Numbered from the stretch's first letter, positions 19,455 through 30,748 are shown. The stretch: DNA of 64,000 nt from Cryptosporidium bovis (GCA_009768925.2 VHIT02000024.1:62001-126000), one strand, 5' to 3'. Numbers and translations: made by a program. The notes: generated from the letters alone by a model not told the origin.

Positions 19455-20669
19455 ATGTATGAACAAGAAATAGATTTGATAGAAGGCATATTAAATGGCC
19501 ATGAAGGTAGTCAAATATGGTCAGTTTATAGTCTATGTAATCATAACAAAGTATTTGAAAGTATTATAAAATGCAAGAATATACTGTTTGAAATGAGGAA
19601 TAAAAAAGAATACGAGTTGGTATATCTAATATTTAGTAAGAATGGTTCAAATGAATTAATAAATAAATTAAAATATGAAAATGAATTGCTGAATGACAAT
19701 GTTGAGTTAAATACCGATAATATATATGGCATAGTTAAAAAAAGTGGTTTATCGAATGTTAATAACAAGAATATGAACAAGGACCAATTCTACACAGAAT
19801 GTGAAGATATATATAGAAATATAAATACCTTTGATCTTTTATCTGAAAAGTTGTGGTATTCTCGCTATTCACAAATATCAAATAAAAAGTCAACAAAAAC
19901 TAGAACAAATGAAAAAATTCTTGTTGATGTAAATGTAGGCAGAGTTAGTGGAGTTACAAATATAGACAGAAGTGACCCGAATATCGATGAAAATTTTGAT
20001 ATAAACTTATGTAAAACTGAACCTTATCCGATGGTAATAAATAACAACAATGATATAAATGAAAAAAATGATAATAATACAGATCCATATCCGGTTAAAT
20101 TGTTAAGGCTCAAAAATGACGTTGAAATTAATGATAGTTTGGATGATAAAATTATCGGAAAAAGTGCTTCAAAAACAGAGAAAAAAGAAGACAAGGATAA
20201 AGTTGAAATTAACTTGTTTGAAAACGAAGATGACATTATAAACAACGAGTTAAAGTCGAATAATGAAATGGATTTAATAGCTCAGAAAAAAAATAGCAGG
20301 AAAAGAACAAAAATAGATACAGAAAGCTCACAAAATTGCAAAACGAACGAAAATAAACACGTTAATAATTGTAATGATGACTGCATAGAGGATAGCTATG
20401 ATCCATCACAAGTTCAACCAATAGTACATAGGAAGATTAGAAAGGAAAAGATATATGAAGATACAAAAACAGGTTATTTAATTGTTGAAGACGATGTAGA
20501 TTTTGTTATGGAGAAAGCAAAGCCAGAAAAATCCCTAGATATAAAAACGAATTCTAATAATCCAGCAACATTAAAACAAACAAAGCATAAAAAGACAAAT
20601 ATAGACAGCAAACAACAGACACTAAACTCGTTTTTTAAAATAGTAAGTAAAAATACTACACAAAATTAG
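19455..20669 (+). CDS. POLD3: DNA polymerase delta subunit 3 (POLD3/Cdc27-like)
   Basis: The protein has 404 residues. The N-terminal ~130 resemble the winged-helix/first domain of POLD3: IWSVYSLCNHNKVFESIIKC, then YELVYLIFSKNG and YGIVKKSG. The middle is acidic and Lys/Asn-rich. Near the end, DTKTGYLIVEDDVDFV corresponds to the conserved 'GYxVTE' segment. The last residues hold a textbook PCNA-interacting (PIP) box, QQTLNSFFKIV, with Q387, L390, F393 and F394. POLD3 is the accessory subunit of replicative DNA polymerase delta and binds PCNA. Without the PIP box the N-terminal similarity alone would be weak, so confidence rests on both ends. ATG at 19455. Confidence 0.8.
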   Translation: MYEQEIDLIEGILNGHEGSQIWSVYSLCNHNKVFESIIKCKNILFEMRNKKEYELVYLIFSKNGSNELINKLKYENELLNDNVELNTDNIYGIVKKSGLSNVNNKNMNKDQFYTECEDIYRNINTFDLLSEKLWYSRYSQISNKKSTKTRTNEKILVDVNVGRVSGVTNIDRSDPNIDENFDINLCKTEPYPMVINNNNDINEKNDNNTDPYPVKLLRLKNDVEINDSLDDKIIGKSASKTEKKEDKDKVEINLFENEDDIINNELKSNNEMDLIAQKKNSRKRTKIDTESSQNCKTNENKHVNNCNDDCIEDSYDPSQVQPIVHRKIRKEKIYEDTKTGYLIVEDDVDFVMEKAKPEKSLDIKTNSNNPATLKQTKHKKTNIDSKQQTLNSFFKIVSKNTTQN

Positions 20670-20688
20670 GTAATTCAAATCAATAAGA

Positions 20689-20720
<32 letters not shown>
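20689..20720. repeat. AT dinucleotide microsatellite
   Basis: An uninterrupted AT repeat in the short convergent gap between the POLD3 and ZIP genes. Confidence 0.85.
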
Positions 20721-20722
<2 letters not shown>

Positions 20723-20793
20723 TTGTGATAACTTTACTGATTGAAGTGTATTATTATAGATTTCGCGGTGAATAAGAATACAAGGTACTCAAA

Positions 20794-21996
20794 CTAATTA
20801 CAATGGTGATCATGATGTTCATGGCCATGTAAACTGCAACCACCAAGTTTATGTTGTAACAAGTTGATAATAGTAACAAGTATAATTCCAAGTATAAACA
20901 AAAGAAACTTTTGTTTTCTATTTTCACCACAATTGAATTCATCAAGAATCATTTCACCTAATGCAACATAAAGCAATGCACCAGCGGAAATACATGTAAA
21001 TATGACATTTATATAAGGGCTGCTAATAAACCAGAATAACTGTCCTAATATGATGCCCAGAGGCGACATAAAAATGAATGAGGTAAGTAGTTGTTTAGTC
21101 ACATTTGCAGATATCTCAGAATGTTTTCTAATACCAGCGGAAACTGCAATTCCTTCAACCCATTTATGAGCAATAATAACTAAAGTAATAGTAATAACAG
21201 ATATATAATTTTTTGACATACCAACCAGCATACCCTCAAAAATAGAATGAACAGACAATGCTGATACCAAAAAATAAACGTTTGAAGATGAATTCGGACT
21301 ATTATATACGCTTCTAGAATAGCGATGGGAGGATGAAGAGGATGAGAATGATGACGACTTAATAAATGGCACCTTGGCATCATTGTTACCTGACTCGTCA
21401 TTATCTAATGTAGTGTTATGTATATGTGCTTTTTCTATTTCACAAGACTGGGATTGAATTGAATTTAATGCACTGTTGTTGTCGTTTAAATTGTTATTAT
21501 TCCAAATAATGTTATTTAAATTTCCATTAATCACATTATCGTCGTTATTTGAAATGGGTACCTTGTTATTTACATTTATAATACTATCGCTTGCAATTCC
21601 AACACAACCGGGATCTTTGTGGTGATGATGATGGTGATCTCTTTTATGTGGAAATGAATGGTCGTGCATATGAAATTGATCAACTTCTTGTGGTGAGAAT
21701 AATGCCTTCTCAAAAAATAATATAATTGTCAACCCTATCAATGTCAAATAAGCGACTATTGGGACATCAACGCCGATTAATTTTAATTTCAAATTATTCA
21801 ATCTAACAGCAGCCTCCGCCTCTGGTAAAAGATGGCATAGTGCTAGTGTTAGTAACGTTCCACCTGCGAATACATTTATATATTGCAATAATGTTGGGTT
21901 TAAGTAACCTATATATATTGGTATACATACACCAATTCCACCAACTATCACAACTGTAATAAAAGATAATATCTTACTTATTAGTAATATGTCCAT
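20794..21996 (-). CDS. ZIP-family metal transporter
   Basis: The protein has 400 residues. The N-terminus holds three TM helices, including GGTLLTLALCHLLPEAE, a hallmark of ZIP proteins (the H in LCHLLPE is a metal ligand). A long loop (residues ~110-230) contains a His-rich stretch (FPHKRDHHHHHHKDPGC) and Ser/Asn-rich segments. TM4 is ALSVHSIFEGMLVG (HSxxEG) and TM5 is IIAHKWVEGIAVSAG (HKxxEG); both carry the intramembrane metal sites. The last helices end in a His-rich tail (LHGHEHHDHHCN). The family transports Zn/Fe/Mn into the cytosol across plasma or organelle membranes. It is close to the ZIP1-3 subfamily by the HSIFEG motif. ATG at 21996. Confidence 0.92.
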   Translation of the reverse strand: MDILLISKILSFITVVIVGGIGVCIPIYIGYLNPTLLQYINVFAGGTLLTLALCHLLPEAEAAVRLNNLKLKLIGVDVPIVAYLTLIGLTIILFFEKALFSPQEVDQFHMHDHSFPHKRDHHHHHHKDPGCVGIASDSIINVNNKVPISNNDDNVINGNLNNIIWNNNNLNDNNSALNSIQSQSCEIEKAHIHNTTLDNDESGNNDAKVPFIKSSSFSSSSSSHRYSRSVYNSPNSSSNVYFLVSALSVHSIFEGMLVGMSKNYISVITITLVIIAHKWVEGIAVSAGIRKHSEISANVTKQLLTSFIFMSPLGIILGQLFWFISSPYINVIFTCISAGALLYVALGEMILDEFNCGENRKQKFLLFILGIILVTIINLLQHKLGGCSLHGHEHHDHHCN

Positions 21997-23253
21997 TTTG
22001 AATGCTTATATATTTTGTACTTATATGTATAGTGAAATGATAAAAAATTGTACTATAAAATTGTTGAACAGTTATATTCCTCCTTGCTAATTTATATATC
22101 CTATATCCTTATTGTTTCTTTTTTTTACATGTAGTTGCAACTTTTCATTTGGATAAAAAAAAGAAACGTATACATAAATAAACAGGAATGTAACAGAATA
22201 ACTCAAGAAAAAAGTATATGTATTAACATATATGTATACGGTTTATCACTTGAAAATAAGTTTATCTCCAAGGCAAAATTATTACTGACTATTATCCTTT
22301 CTTATCGTTTAATTCTCATTGACTCCTTTACGTATATATTAAAATATAAATGTTCATTTATACATTTATTTATATATGTATAATAAACATATAGCCCTGA
22401 TTATGGCGCATGGCGCTGCTTTTTACCATACTATTTGTTCCCGAGACAATCAATATGACTAATCTGTTTTTCATGAATGTATGGAAAATCAAACTGTATT
22501 TCCAAGCAATATTTTTAATGTGTAAATATCAAAAGATGACCGTATTGAATAAGCTGTAATTTTTGGCAGCTCAACTGCAATACGATTTTGAACAGGGAAA
22601 GCATACTAAAAATTTAAATGTGCATTTGTAGATTACATCAATTTTAAAACTAAAACGATACAGCGGAATTATTTTATTCATCGATTAATAGTCAACTCTA
22701 ATCCACCTGGATGAATGAAAAAGCATAGTGTGCCAATTTGTCTATTTGAAAGAGAAAAGTAATTTACACTTTTTCTAATTCTAACTATAAAAAAATCAAT
22801 ATTACTTCTTAATTTGATTATTCAAGCATACTGTTATAAAGTGTGACATTTTCAGTAAATAATAAGAAAAGGGATGAATACTTAATTTACTTGTGGCACT
22901 ATCCTATACCACGACCAAAATAATCACATTGATCACATAAAACTGATATTTTAGTTTAGAAAAAAAGAATATGGCGGTAACTTGTTTAACATTATTATCA
23001 CTTTACCTATAACATTTTAGGCGGGCAAATCAAGTAGTTAATTAATGAGGCCAGAAATTAAAAAGTATAAAATATTAATTATTTGATATTAATGATAATA
23101 AAGTACGGGTAATAACTATTTATTATTATTCACATTAGCGGTTTTGAGGAAAAACATGCCGTTTTATGTATTTTTTTTTTGCCAGACTAAAAAGATTAAC
23201 GAGTGGAGGAATAACAAAATATAATAGAGCATATGCATTCATATGTATGTGAG

Positions 23254-23308
<55 letters not shown>

Positions 23309-23750
23309 TATAAGTAGCTCGTAGATGTATATAAATCTATATGTATATACATGTTTTCGTCTATACATATAAGGAAATGCACATATATATGATGTATCAG
23401 TATTAATTTAACAGCATAAAATTAACATAGTCAGAAAATATTTGCCAGTTAGACTGGGTAAATTAAGGTAGGTGTATCTGAGAAAAAATCGTCATTATAA
23501 ATAATAGTATTGGGATGTAAATAAATGAATTAAAATATTATGGTTAATTTTTACAACTATTTACTTCAATTTATTAGTATTCTAATTAAATAATTTTCCG
23601 TTGAAGTTATTTCTTTAAATGTAAAAATATTGTAAATATAAAACTATTGAATATATATATTATTTACTTTAATTAACATAAAAAAACCAGTTTGAATGTT
23701 AAATATTAAAAACAATAATATTTAAAGTGTCAGTAAATATATATAAAGAA
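21997..23750. promoter_or_regulatory. Divergent promoter region ZIP / PDE, 1.75 kb
   Basis: This is the longest gap in the window. It carries ATGGCGGT (22971-22978) and TAGGCGGGC (23018-23026), about 45 bases apart and some 730-780 bases upstream of the PDE ATG, and a TA-repeat tract (23253-23305). No ORF has protein-like composition. I looked for tRNA box B and U6-like sequence and saw none convincing. Confidence 0.45.
23253..23305. repeat. TA dinucleotide microsatellite
   Basis: An interrupted TA repeat upstream of the PDE gene, probably length-variable. Confidence 0.85.
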
Positions 23751-26700
23751 ATGAATAATTCATTAAGTTGTGATAATAGTAATAGTGTATTATCACCAAA
23801 AACATCCAATAACAATGTAGACAAAAGAAGAAAATCTGTAATATCGTCATTATATTCATCTTCTCCATCATACACATCACTAAACAAATCGTCTGTTAAC
23901 TCGTCAATAACATCATCAATATGTTCAATAAATACAGGAAAGAATAGAATTATAAACAATAAGAACACTTCATTACTGCCATATTTATTTGGAGAAAACA
24001 ATAGCCCTGAACTATGCAGCATATTGGAACTTTATGAGTTATTTGAAAATATAAAGCAAATAGAAAAGAATGGTCTGAATTATCAGTATAATAATCATAA
24101 TAATAACAGCATGAATGTTGCAAACATTAATATGAATAATAATTGTAATAATATTGTTGGGAATGGTTCTCAATTTTACTTTCAGTTAACAAGTAGTTTA
24201 AGCAATGCAAACAATAATTCAATTTCTAACATATATGAAACAATAAACCCGATATTGTATACACCAGAAACTATAAACAACGACACAAGTAATAATTATT
24301 TAAATACAAGAAGAAAATTAACACCAACATCAATGAACTCGTCACTTTCGTCGAATAATATTGCTGATGATTACTATAATGATGAATACATATGTGAGAA
24401 AAAGTGTAGTTTAATAAGAAAACATCTCGAAAAATACTTAAAATCAAATTTAAGTGGTTATGAGTTATGTAAGTTAATAAGCATATATTTATCATTATTA
24501 TTTCAAACACCTTTATCTATGGTATTATTTTATGATAAGTTTAGTGATGAGTTGATTGGTTCCTTCCCTACAAAAGGAACATGGAACAACTATATTCCAA
24601 AAAATATTTCAAATCGTTGGTTAGATTATAAAACTACGTGCAAACATAACACCCATATTTGTGAACATGATAAATGTAAATTAAATTATTATAACAACAA
24701 TAGGGATGAAATCAATGATATGGATGTAAAATTCAGTAATATTTATAATAAAAATGATTGCCTTAAACTAAGGAATGGTAATATAATTAACAATAGAAGA
24801 GCAACATTTCCACCGCAAACAATTGGTAACAAAATAAGATATAAAAGTAGAATAATAGATTTGACTCAAAATGTGGACTTAATTGAAAACAAAAGATTTA
24901 TATCTGAAAGTGATGTTAAAAGAAAAGATTACGAATCAGATGAATATGATTTACTTAGATTTTCAATGTCAACAATAAATTGTGATAATAATAAAAGTTT
25001 TTTAAAGCAAATAATTTCGCAAGGACAAAAACAAAATTTTTATTATTTCAATTATACAACAAATATATGTGATTATATAATAAAAAACAATTACAACTAT
25101 AATGATAATAGTAACAGTAGCAATTCTGGCAATAGTGATATAAATTCTGGAAATAAATATAAAAATATAAGAATAATAAAGGATGATAAGAATGATGGTG
25201 TTGATAATATATTTGGTCTATATTTTTATAATAAATTAAGAGATATAGAGCAATTACCATGTGACATAGCAATATCAACACAGTGTAGTCGATGTAGCAT
25301 TATATGTAGAAGAATAATGCATGAACATGATTTTGCAAGTAATGATGGTAATAACAATTTTGTTTCAAACATGAATAGTAATGATATAGAGGCAATATGT
25401 AAGGAGGATAATGCTAATTTTATTTCAAACAGTTGTAGTATAGCAAATGAAAATCATAATTGTGACTGTAAAAATGCGAATTCAAAATTATTATCAGAAT
25501 ATATTGAAAATAACAGTACTAATATAGGAGATTATCCAGTAATATTAGTATCTCCACCATCTGTAAATAATGAAAATAATATACAAAAATGTTGTATTTG
25601 CGAGAATAACAATAATAAGAATAAACCATCCTCAACATCGATAAAAGGTAGTTTGACAACAAGAGTACTTAATTCTGAGTTTTCAGACACAGATATAAAT
25701 ATAGATACTAAAGTAAACTTATACCAAAGATATAGCAACTACAAGATACCAGTAATCACTTGCCCTATATTTGACGTAAGATCAAATAGCAATAAATTAA
25801 TAGGAATAATATTATGTTTACAACCACAAAATCCGAATATACTATTATTAAGAAATTTAATACTGGAAATACAATCACTAGTATGTTTATTTATTGAATG
25901 CAAAAAATTGAATTATAGTATAACCCAACTATATATTTATAACGAACTTCATAGATGGGTATTTAAACCATTAAATTCACAAAAAAAGTATTTATTGGTT
26001 GATAAATGTGAATTGTCATTATCAATAGATATTATTTCTAGAATATGCCATTACATTAATTTGTTTACTCCGGTGCAATATTACCTGGTATATATAAATA
26101 AAACAAATTATTATGTTTGCATATACGGTCCAAGGAAATATATTGGTTATAAGATATCAAATAATAAGAGTATAATATCTAAGTTAACAAAAAACAGGAA
26201 AGTAATTGTAGTTAATGATTTTGATAACTGTGACTTATTTGAAAATATAAATGGTGATAAAAATAGTAGATTTAGGATGATAAATGCAGCATTTATTCCT
26301 ATATATATAAAAAATGAAAATGTGAGCATAGTATTACAATTAGTAAATAGACTGAATATAAATGGTTGTTATTTAAACTATGAAAATGATGATAGTAACA
26401 TTCCTAGTAATATAAACAATCATTCAAATAACATTAAAAACTGTTTTAATAATGATAGAAGTGAACAAACAAATGAAACAAGTTCAAACAATGACTCAGT
26501 ATCTAGTTTAAGCATGAATTCAAGGATAACATATTCAAATAAGTCTTCTATCAGTTCTCTATTTAATATTTCACATACGTTGAATAATTGTAATCTAAAT
26601 ATGGGTTTAAGCGGATCAAATAAATATAATACAATAGAGAATGTATGTTTTAATAATATAGAAAGTGGAATGAAGTTTGTTGATGACAATAAATATAAGA

Positions 26701-28748
26701 TAAAAAATTTTACGATTTTAGACTTACATATATACAAGACAATATTAAAACACTTATTAAATGAATTTCAACAAGAAATATTGTCATTGAATATGTATTT
26801 ATACTATAGAACTCTTAGAAATACAAATGGTAGCGGAACATATCAGAGTAATCATAAATTGCATAAATCAATAAAAAATAACTTTGGCATAATATCATTG
26901 GAAAACAATAATCAATATCAATCAGATACAAGTTCAATATGTGGTTGTAGCAATATGATAAATATAGATAATGATTCCAATTTTTCCAACAATAATTATT
27001 ACTACCATAATGGTAAATGTGAATATAATAATATAAATGACGATAGTTCTCCAGATATTATTATTGGAAAAAACAGGGCCAAATATAGGAGACAGTATAA
27101 TAATAATCTATGTGAGTATTATGATGAGTATGACACATGCAGCTATAATGATGACAATAATATTAATAAACACAGTGATATAAAGAGCTTGGATAGTTAC
27201 AAAAAACCAAAATTAAATGATAGTATTAGTAGTGTAAGTAATACAAGCATAAGTAATAATAATAATACAAGTGATGTATCTAGAAATACAAGTATAAATA
27301 TTTGTGACTCAAATAATAATTTGAGCGAAAAAACAATAATAATAAATAAATTGAAAAAAGAAATAGAGCGTTATTCAACATTTGAGAAGAAGATTTTAGA
27401 CAAAAAATTAAATATATATAGAGAATTGGAATTTCCATTGTGGGTTCATAATTGGAATGTACACAAAGGGTTTTTATTAGATTTATTTTCATATTTAGGA
27501 TTCACTCAGAAATGGAATTGGAGTGAAAACAATTTATCGTTGCTATTTGATATAATACATGATTCATACAATAAAGATGTGCCTTACCACAATATATTTC
27601 ATGCGTTACAAGTTGTACAAGTATGTTATATAATATTAAGGAAATTTGGTGTAATGCTAGTTTTAAATGATATACAAAAGTTTACATTGATATTTGCTGC
27701 ATTATGCCATGATATAGATCATCCAGGTGTGAATAACTTTTTCTTAAAGGAATGTAATTCCAGATTATCCATTAAATACAATGATAATTCAATATTGGAA
27801 AATCATCATTGCAATTATGTATTTAAATTATTGGATTACAACATGGAAAATACCGATATAAGAAATAGTTTTACTAAAGAGGAGAATGTTGAATTTAGGA
27901 GATTGTTTATTAAATCAATATTATCTACAGATATGAGCAATCATAGTAAATTATTAAACATTTTACAGGAATATATTTCTAAAAATACATCTGACAACAT
28001 AAATAATGTTAATATTAACTGCAGTGATTATTGTAATAGTAATTGTGTTAATAATACATTTGAAAGTGATGAATTAGATTTGGCCATATTTGGTGAAAAT
28101 ATAGATGATAATTCAATAATATCTATTATCGACAAAGAATTATTGGTTGAATCACTTTTGCATGCCTCTGACATTTCTAATCCAATAATACCATTTGAAA
28201 TATCAAAAAAATGGGCTTCATTAATTCAAGAAGAGTTTAAACTTCAAGCAGAATTGGAGAGACAGCACAGCATACCAATTACGCCATTTATGGACGTGAA
28301 TGATGAGTTGGGTAAAATAGAAGCTCAAATAGGATTTTTAGAATATGCAGTTATCCCACAATGGAAAATACTATCGAGAATAATACCAAGAGGAAATATT
28401 CTTTTGAAACAGGCAGAAGTAAATCGAGAGAAGTGGTTTGAAAAAAGTGTAAATTGCAATATCAAGAATGGAACATTATTTGATTTTACACTTGAGAAGC
28501 TTAAAACGAGTACAATATCTGGTAATAATGTACTAGAAGACAAAATTATTAGTGTAAACAGTGATATTAAAAATAAAATTAATTATTTTAAATGTGAAAA
28601 ATATAAATTGGATACTGGTAATATTCGTGAAAATTATAATAACACTAATAATATGAGACTGGGTGAATATGAACATTTAAATAAAAAAAAGTTGTTTCTT
28701 GTGTCAATAACTGAGTTTGTGAATGATGAATACATAAATATAATATAA
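23751..28748 (+). CDS. GAF-domain cyclic nucleotide phosphodiesterase
   Basis: The protein has about 1665 residues from the first ATG (23751); the frame is open further upstream but without an ATG. The catalytic domain (residues ~1225-1570) carries the class I PDE signature: YHNIFHALQVV (H1280), ALCHDIDHPGVNNFF (H1320, D1321, H1324), ILENHH, LLVESLLHASDISNP and the invariant glutamine motif AQIGFLEYAVIPQW. It therefore looks active. Upstream are two GAF-like domains. One is split by a large Asn-rich insertion (start ~225-285, end IPVITCPIFDVRSNSNKLIGIILCL at ~666-720). The second spans ~753-1010 (VIVVNDFDNCDLFENINGDK ... IPIYIKNENVSIVLQLVNRL). No TM helix is visible, so it is probably soluble. 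Specificity (cAMP or cGMP) cannot be read directly. Confidence 0.88.
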   Translation: MNNSLSCDNSNSVLSPKTSNNNVDKRRKSVISSLYSSSPSYTSLNKSSVNSSITSSICSINTGKNRIINNKNTSLLPYLFGENNSPELCSILELYELFENIKQIEKNGLNYQYNNHNNNSMNVANINMNNNCNNIVGNGSQFYFQLTSSLSNANNNSISNIYETINPILYTPETINNDTSNNYLNTRRKLTPTSMNSSLSSNNIADDYYNDEYICEKKCSLIRKHLEKYLKSNLSGYELCKLISIYLSLLFQTPLSMVLFYDKFSDELIGSFPTKGTWNNYIPKNISNRWLDYKTTCKHNTHICEHDKCKLNYYNNNRDEINDMDVKFSNIYNKNDCLKLRNGNIINNRRATFPPQTIGNKIRYKSRIIDLTQNVDLIENKRFISESDVKRKDYESDEYDLLRFSMSTINCDNNKSFLKQIISQGQKQNFYYFNYTTNICDYIIKNNYNYNDNSNSSNSGNSDINSGNKYKNIRIIKDDKNDGVDNIFGLYFYNKLRDIEQLPCDIAISTQCSRCSIICRRIMHEHDFASNDGNNNFVSNMNSNDIEAICKEDNANFISNSCSIANENHNCDCKNANSKLLSEYIENNSTNIGDYPVILVSPPSVNNENNIQKCCICENNNNKNKPSSTSIKGSLTTRVLNSEFSDTDINIDTKVNLYQRYSNYKIPVITCPIFDVRSNSNKLIGIILCLQPQNPNILLLRNLILEIQSLVCLFIECKKLNYSITQLYIYNELHRWVFKPLNSQKKYLLVDKCELSLSIDIISRICHYINLFTPVQYYLVYINKTNYYVCIYGPRKYIGYKISNNKSIISKLTKNRKVIVVNDFDNCDLFENINGDKNSRFRMINAAFIPIYIKNENVSIVLQLVNRLNINGCYLNYENDDSNIPSNINNHSNNIKNCFNNDRSEQTNETSSNNDSVSSLSMNSRITYSNKSSISSLFNISHTLNNCNLNMGLSGSNKYNTIENVCFNNIESGMKFVDDNKYKIKNFTILDLHIYKTILKHLLNEFQQEILSLNMYLYYRTLRNTNGSGTYQSNHKLHKSIKNNFGIISLENNNQYQSDTSSICGCSNMINIDNDSNFSNNNYYYHNGKCEYNNINDDSSPDIIIGKNRAKYRRQYNNNLCEYYDEYDTCSYNDDNNINKHSDIKSLDSYKKPKLNDSISSVSNTSISNNNNTSDVSRNTSINICDSNNNLSEKTIIINKLKKEIERYSTFEKKILDKKLNIYRELEFPLWVHNWNVHKGFLLDLFSYLGFTQKWNWSENNLSLLFDIIHDSYNKDVPYHNIFHALQVVQVCYIILRKFGVMLVLNDIQKFTLIFAALCHDIDHPGVNNFFLKECNSRLSIKYNDNSILENHHCNYVFKLLDYNMENTDIRNSFTKEENVEFRRLFIKSILSTDMSNHSKLLNILQEYISKNTSDNINNVNINCSDYCNSNCVNNTFESDELDLAIFGENIDDNSIISIIDKELLVESLLHASDISNPIIPFEISKKWASLIQEEFKLQAELERQHSIPITPFMDVNDELGKIEAQIGFLEYAVIPQWKILSRIIPRGNILLKQAEVNREKWFEKSVNCNIKNGTLFDFTLEKLKTSTISGNNVLEDKIISVNSDIKNKINYFKCEKYKLDTGNIRENYNNTNNMRLGEYEHLNKKKLFLVSITEFVNDEYINII

Positions 28749-28866
28749 TCTTTTCTTTTTTCTCTAGAAATTATGGTTTATACATTAAGAAATATTAACA
28801 AGTAGATATTACTGCAAGATAACTACATTTTTATATCATGATTTTTTTCTGCTTTGAGTATCCTTA

Positions 28867-29496
28867 TTAATAAAGTTGACAACATTGATTGTTTTTCTTT
28901 GCTGTTCTATAGAATTGGTAAGAAGCTGCGCTTAAATCTGAACTTTTTTGCATTAATGTATCCAAGTTTTCACCACGATGAAGTAAATCTTCAATATTCT
29001 TAAGCATAACGTCTCTAACTTCATCTAAGTCCTTTTGTACTTTGAATATTTTATCATTATTCATAGGATCCTGGTATTTTTTAAATATTTCCCCACATTC
29101 TTGAATATCAACATTATTGTCTTTATTTATACTATTTAAATACGCAGTTATTTTATTTAAGTTCGCATTACCATCAATACTATTTATAAATGCTTTCAAA
29201 TATTCATTTAATAGTGAAAATGCGCACCTAACCGGGTAATCTAAGCTCGTAATACAACACAAGCCTATTCCATTATTTGATATGTATATATGGCAATTCC
29301 CTATATCTTGTGGAAATTTAACAGTTACTCTATTTCCTTCCTGTACTCTCGAGCATAAAAGTCTACTATGAAATGCAATGTGTTCTTGTATTGTTTTTCT
29401 TTGAAAAAAATTATAATCCAAAAGATTATAATTACTCGTCAGTAATATCGGATGTTCGCTATCCCACTTATATAATAACACGCTTAGTAGTTTCAT
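28867..29496 (-). CDS. YKT6: YKT6 R-SNARE
   Basis: The protein has 209 residues, the normal size for YKT6. An N-terminal longin domain (KLLSVLLYKW ... FFQRKTIQEHIAFHSRLL, YISNNGIGLCCITSLDYPVRCAFSLLNEYL) is followed by a SNARE motif (~145-200: DKIFKVQKDLDEVRDVMLKN with LLHRGENLDTLMQKS) having the R-SNARE arginine. It ends in KKNNQCCQLY. The CC-x-x-x end is the YKT6 palmitoylation/prenylation signal and replaces a TM anchor. The last residue is Tyr, unusual for a CAAX box. YKT6 acts in ER-Golgi, endosomal and vacuolar fusion. It is tail-to-tail with PDE (118 bases). Confidence 0.92.
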   Translation of the reverse strand: MKLLSVLLYKWDSEHPILLTSNYNLLDYNFFQRKTIQEHIAFHSRLLCSRVQEGNRVTVKFPQDIGNCHIYISNNGIGLCCITSLDYPVRCAFSLLNEYLKAFINSIDGNANLNKITAYLNSINKDNNVDIQECGEIFKKYQDPMNNDKIFKVQKDLDEVRDVMLKNIEDLLHRGENLDTLMQKSSDLSAASYQFYRTAKKNNQCCQLY

Positions 29497-30748
29497 TATA
29501 TGTATTAATTTACATAAAAGTTATGTTTGTGTGTGTGTGTGTTTTTTATTTATAAAATTACAATATAAAAACTTTATTTAAGCTTGAAAACGATAATACC
29601 TACTTACTTTTTGTTTTCTGAAAATGTTTCCTTTATTAAAATGAACAAAAATACTAAGATATAGAGAAAATTTCTGCTCGAACGCTTAATTAAGTGTATT
29701 TATATGTCAATGTGGTATGCGTTGTATTAAATAAAAAACAAATTCCACTTAAAAAAATTGCTCTTTTCTCAAATTAATTGTGTTGTTAAACCTAATTTTA
29801 GATAATTTTCTTGTATTTTCTTTTTATATTGAGATCACTATTCAATCAAATATAGATTTGTACCAATAATGCTAAAATAATCTGGGAAAACATACAACCA
29901 CATAAATAATTAAATATTCGGAACTATTTCTTTTCCATTTGTTTTTATATTCCATTTTCATTCATTTTCAAACTTGAAACTAAAAAAATACCTTCATATA
30001 GCCGCCTAAACTAAGCGCCAAAGGCACAATACGGTACATGCACCAAGTGAATAATAAATAGATTGAATATTATATTTGTAATATATCAATAAATAAATTT
30101 AAAAAGGTATCGATAAGGTAACGTAAAAAAATGTTCAAGTTAATAGATAGATTAATAATATGCGTCAAAATTATGAATAGATAACAATACAAATAGTTAA
30201 AACTACAGGGTATTAGATAAATAATTAGAATACTGGTATATATTTACACATGTTTTTTCCCTCAAACGCATAAACAGAGTTTTTATTTGACAATAATTAT
30301 TGGACGAGCAAAATTGCAAAAATATTGAATGATTAAAAAGTACCAGGAAATAAAAATAATAAATAATTAAAAGGAAAGGCTTAAAAATAAGCTAGAGTAA
30401 CTAATTAAGGAAGTGAATCAGAAAAAAAGATTTAATATATTACAAAATAAGGAGAATAATAGATTACAAATAGTTTATATCAATCAAAAACTAACGGGGA
30501 TATATTACTTGAAACAAGTGTAGATAAGATAACAAGTTAAGAGAAGGGTGTGAATTCGTGGAAGGTGGAACTATTTTAAAGTAAATTTTTATGGTTTATA
30601 TTATATAACTCTATTCTTTTTTGAACTTTGTTATTAAATAATTATTGCAGCTATTTAAGATGAAATATTAATAAATAAAAAACAGGGTGTTAAACAAACA
30701 TTTTTTTGATAAAGTAGTTGGATAAATTTTAATTATTTATTTACTCTG
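29497..30748. promoter_or_regulatory. Divergent promoter region YKT6 / PH-kinase, 1.25 kb
   Basis: A GT microsatellite (29528-29543) sits just upstream of the YKT6 ATG. At 30001-30022 two CG-rich elements lie close together: GCCGCC, and AGCGCCAAA, whose reverse complement TTTGGCGCT fits the E2F consensus TTTSGCGC. The ~700 bases before the kinase ATG are A-rich and probably a long 5' UTR. Confidence 0.45.
30014..30022 (-). promoter_or_regulatory. E2F consensus-like site (TTTGGCGCT on minus)
   Basis: The minus strand reads TTTGGCGCT, a good match to the E2F core TTTSGCGC. It is the best canonical E2F-like match in the window, about 520 bases upstream of YKT6. Confidence 0.4.

Noticed and set aside
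22640..22680. ACGATACAG resembling part of U6 snRNA
   Set aside because: Flanking sequence does not match U6 on either side.
23727..23750. Upstream extension of the PDE reading frame beginning with GTG
   Set aside because: Nuclear genes of this kind start at ATG; the first in-frame ATG is 23751.
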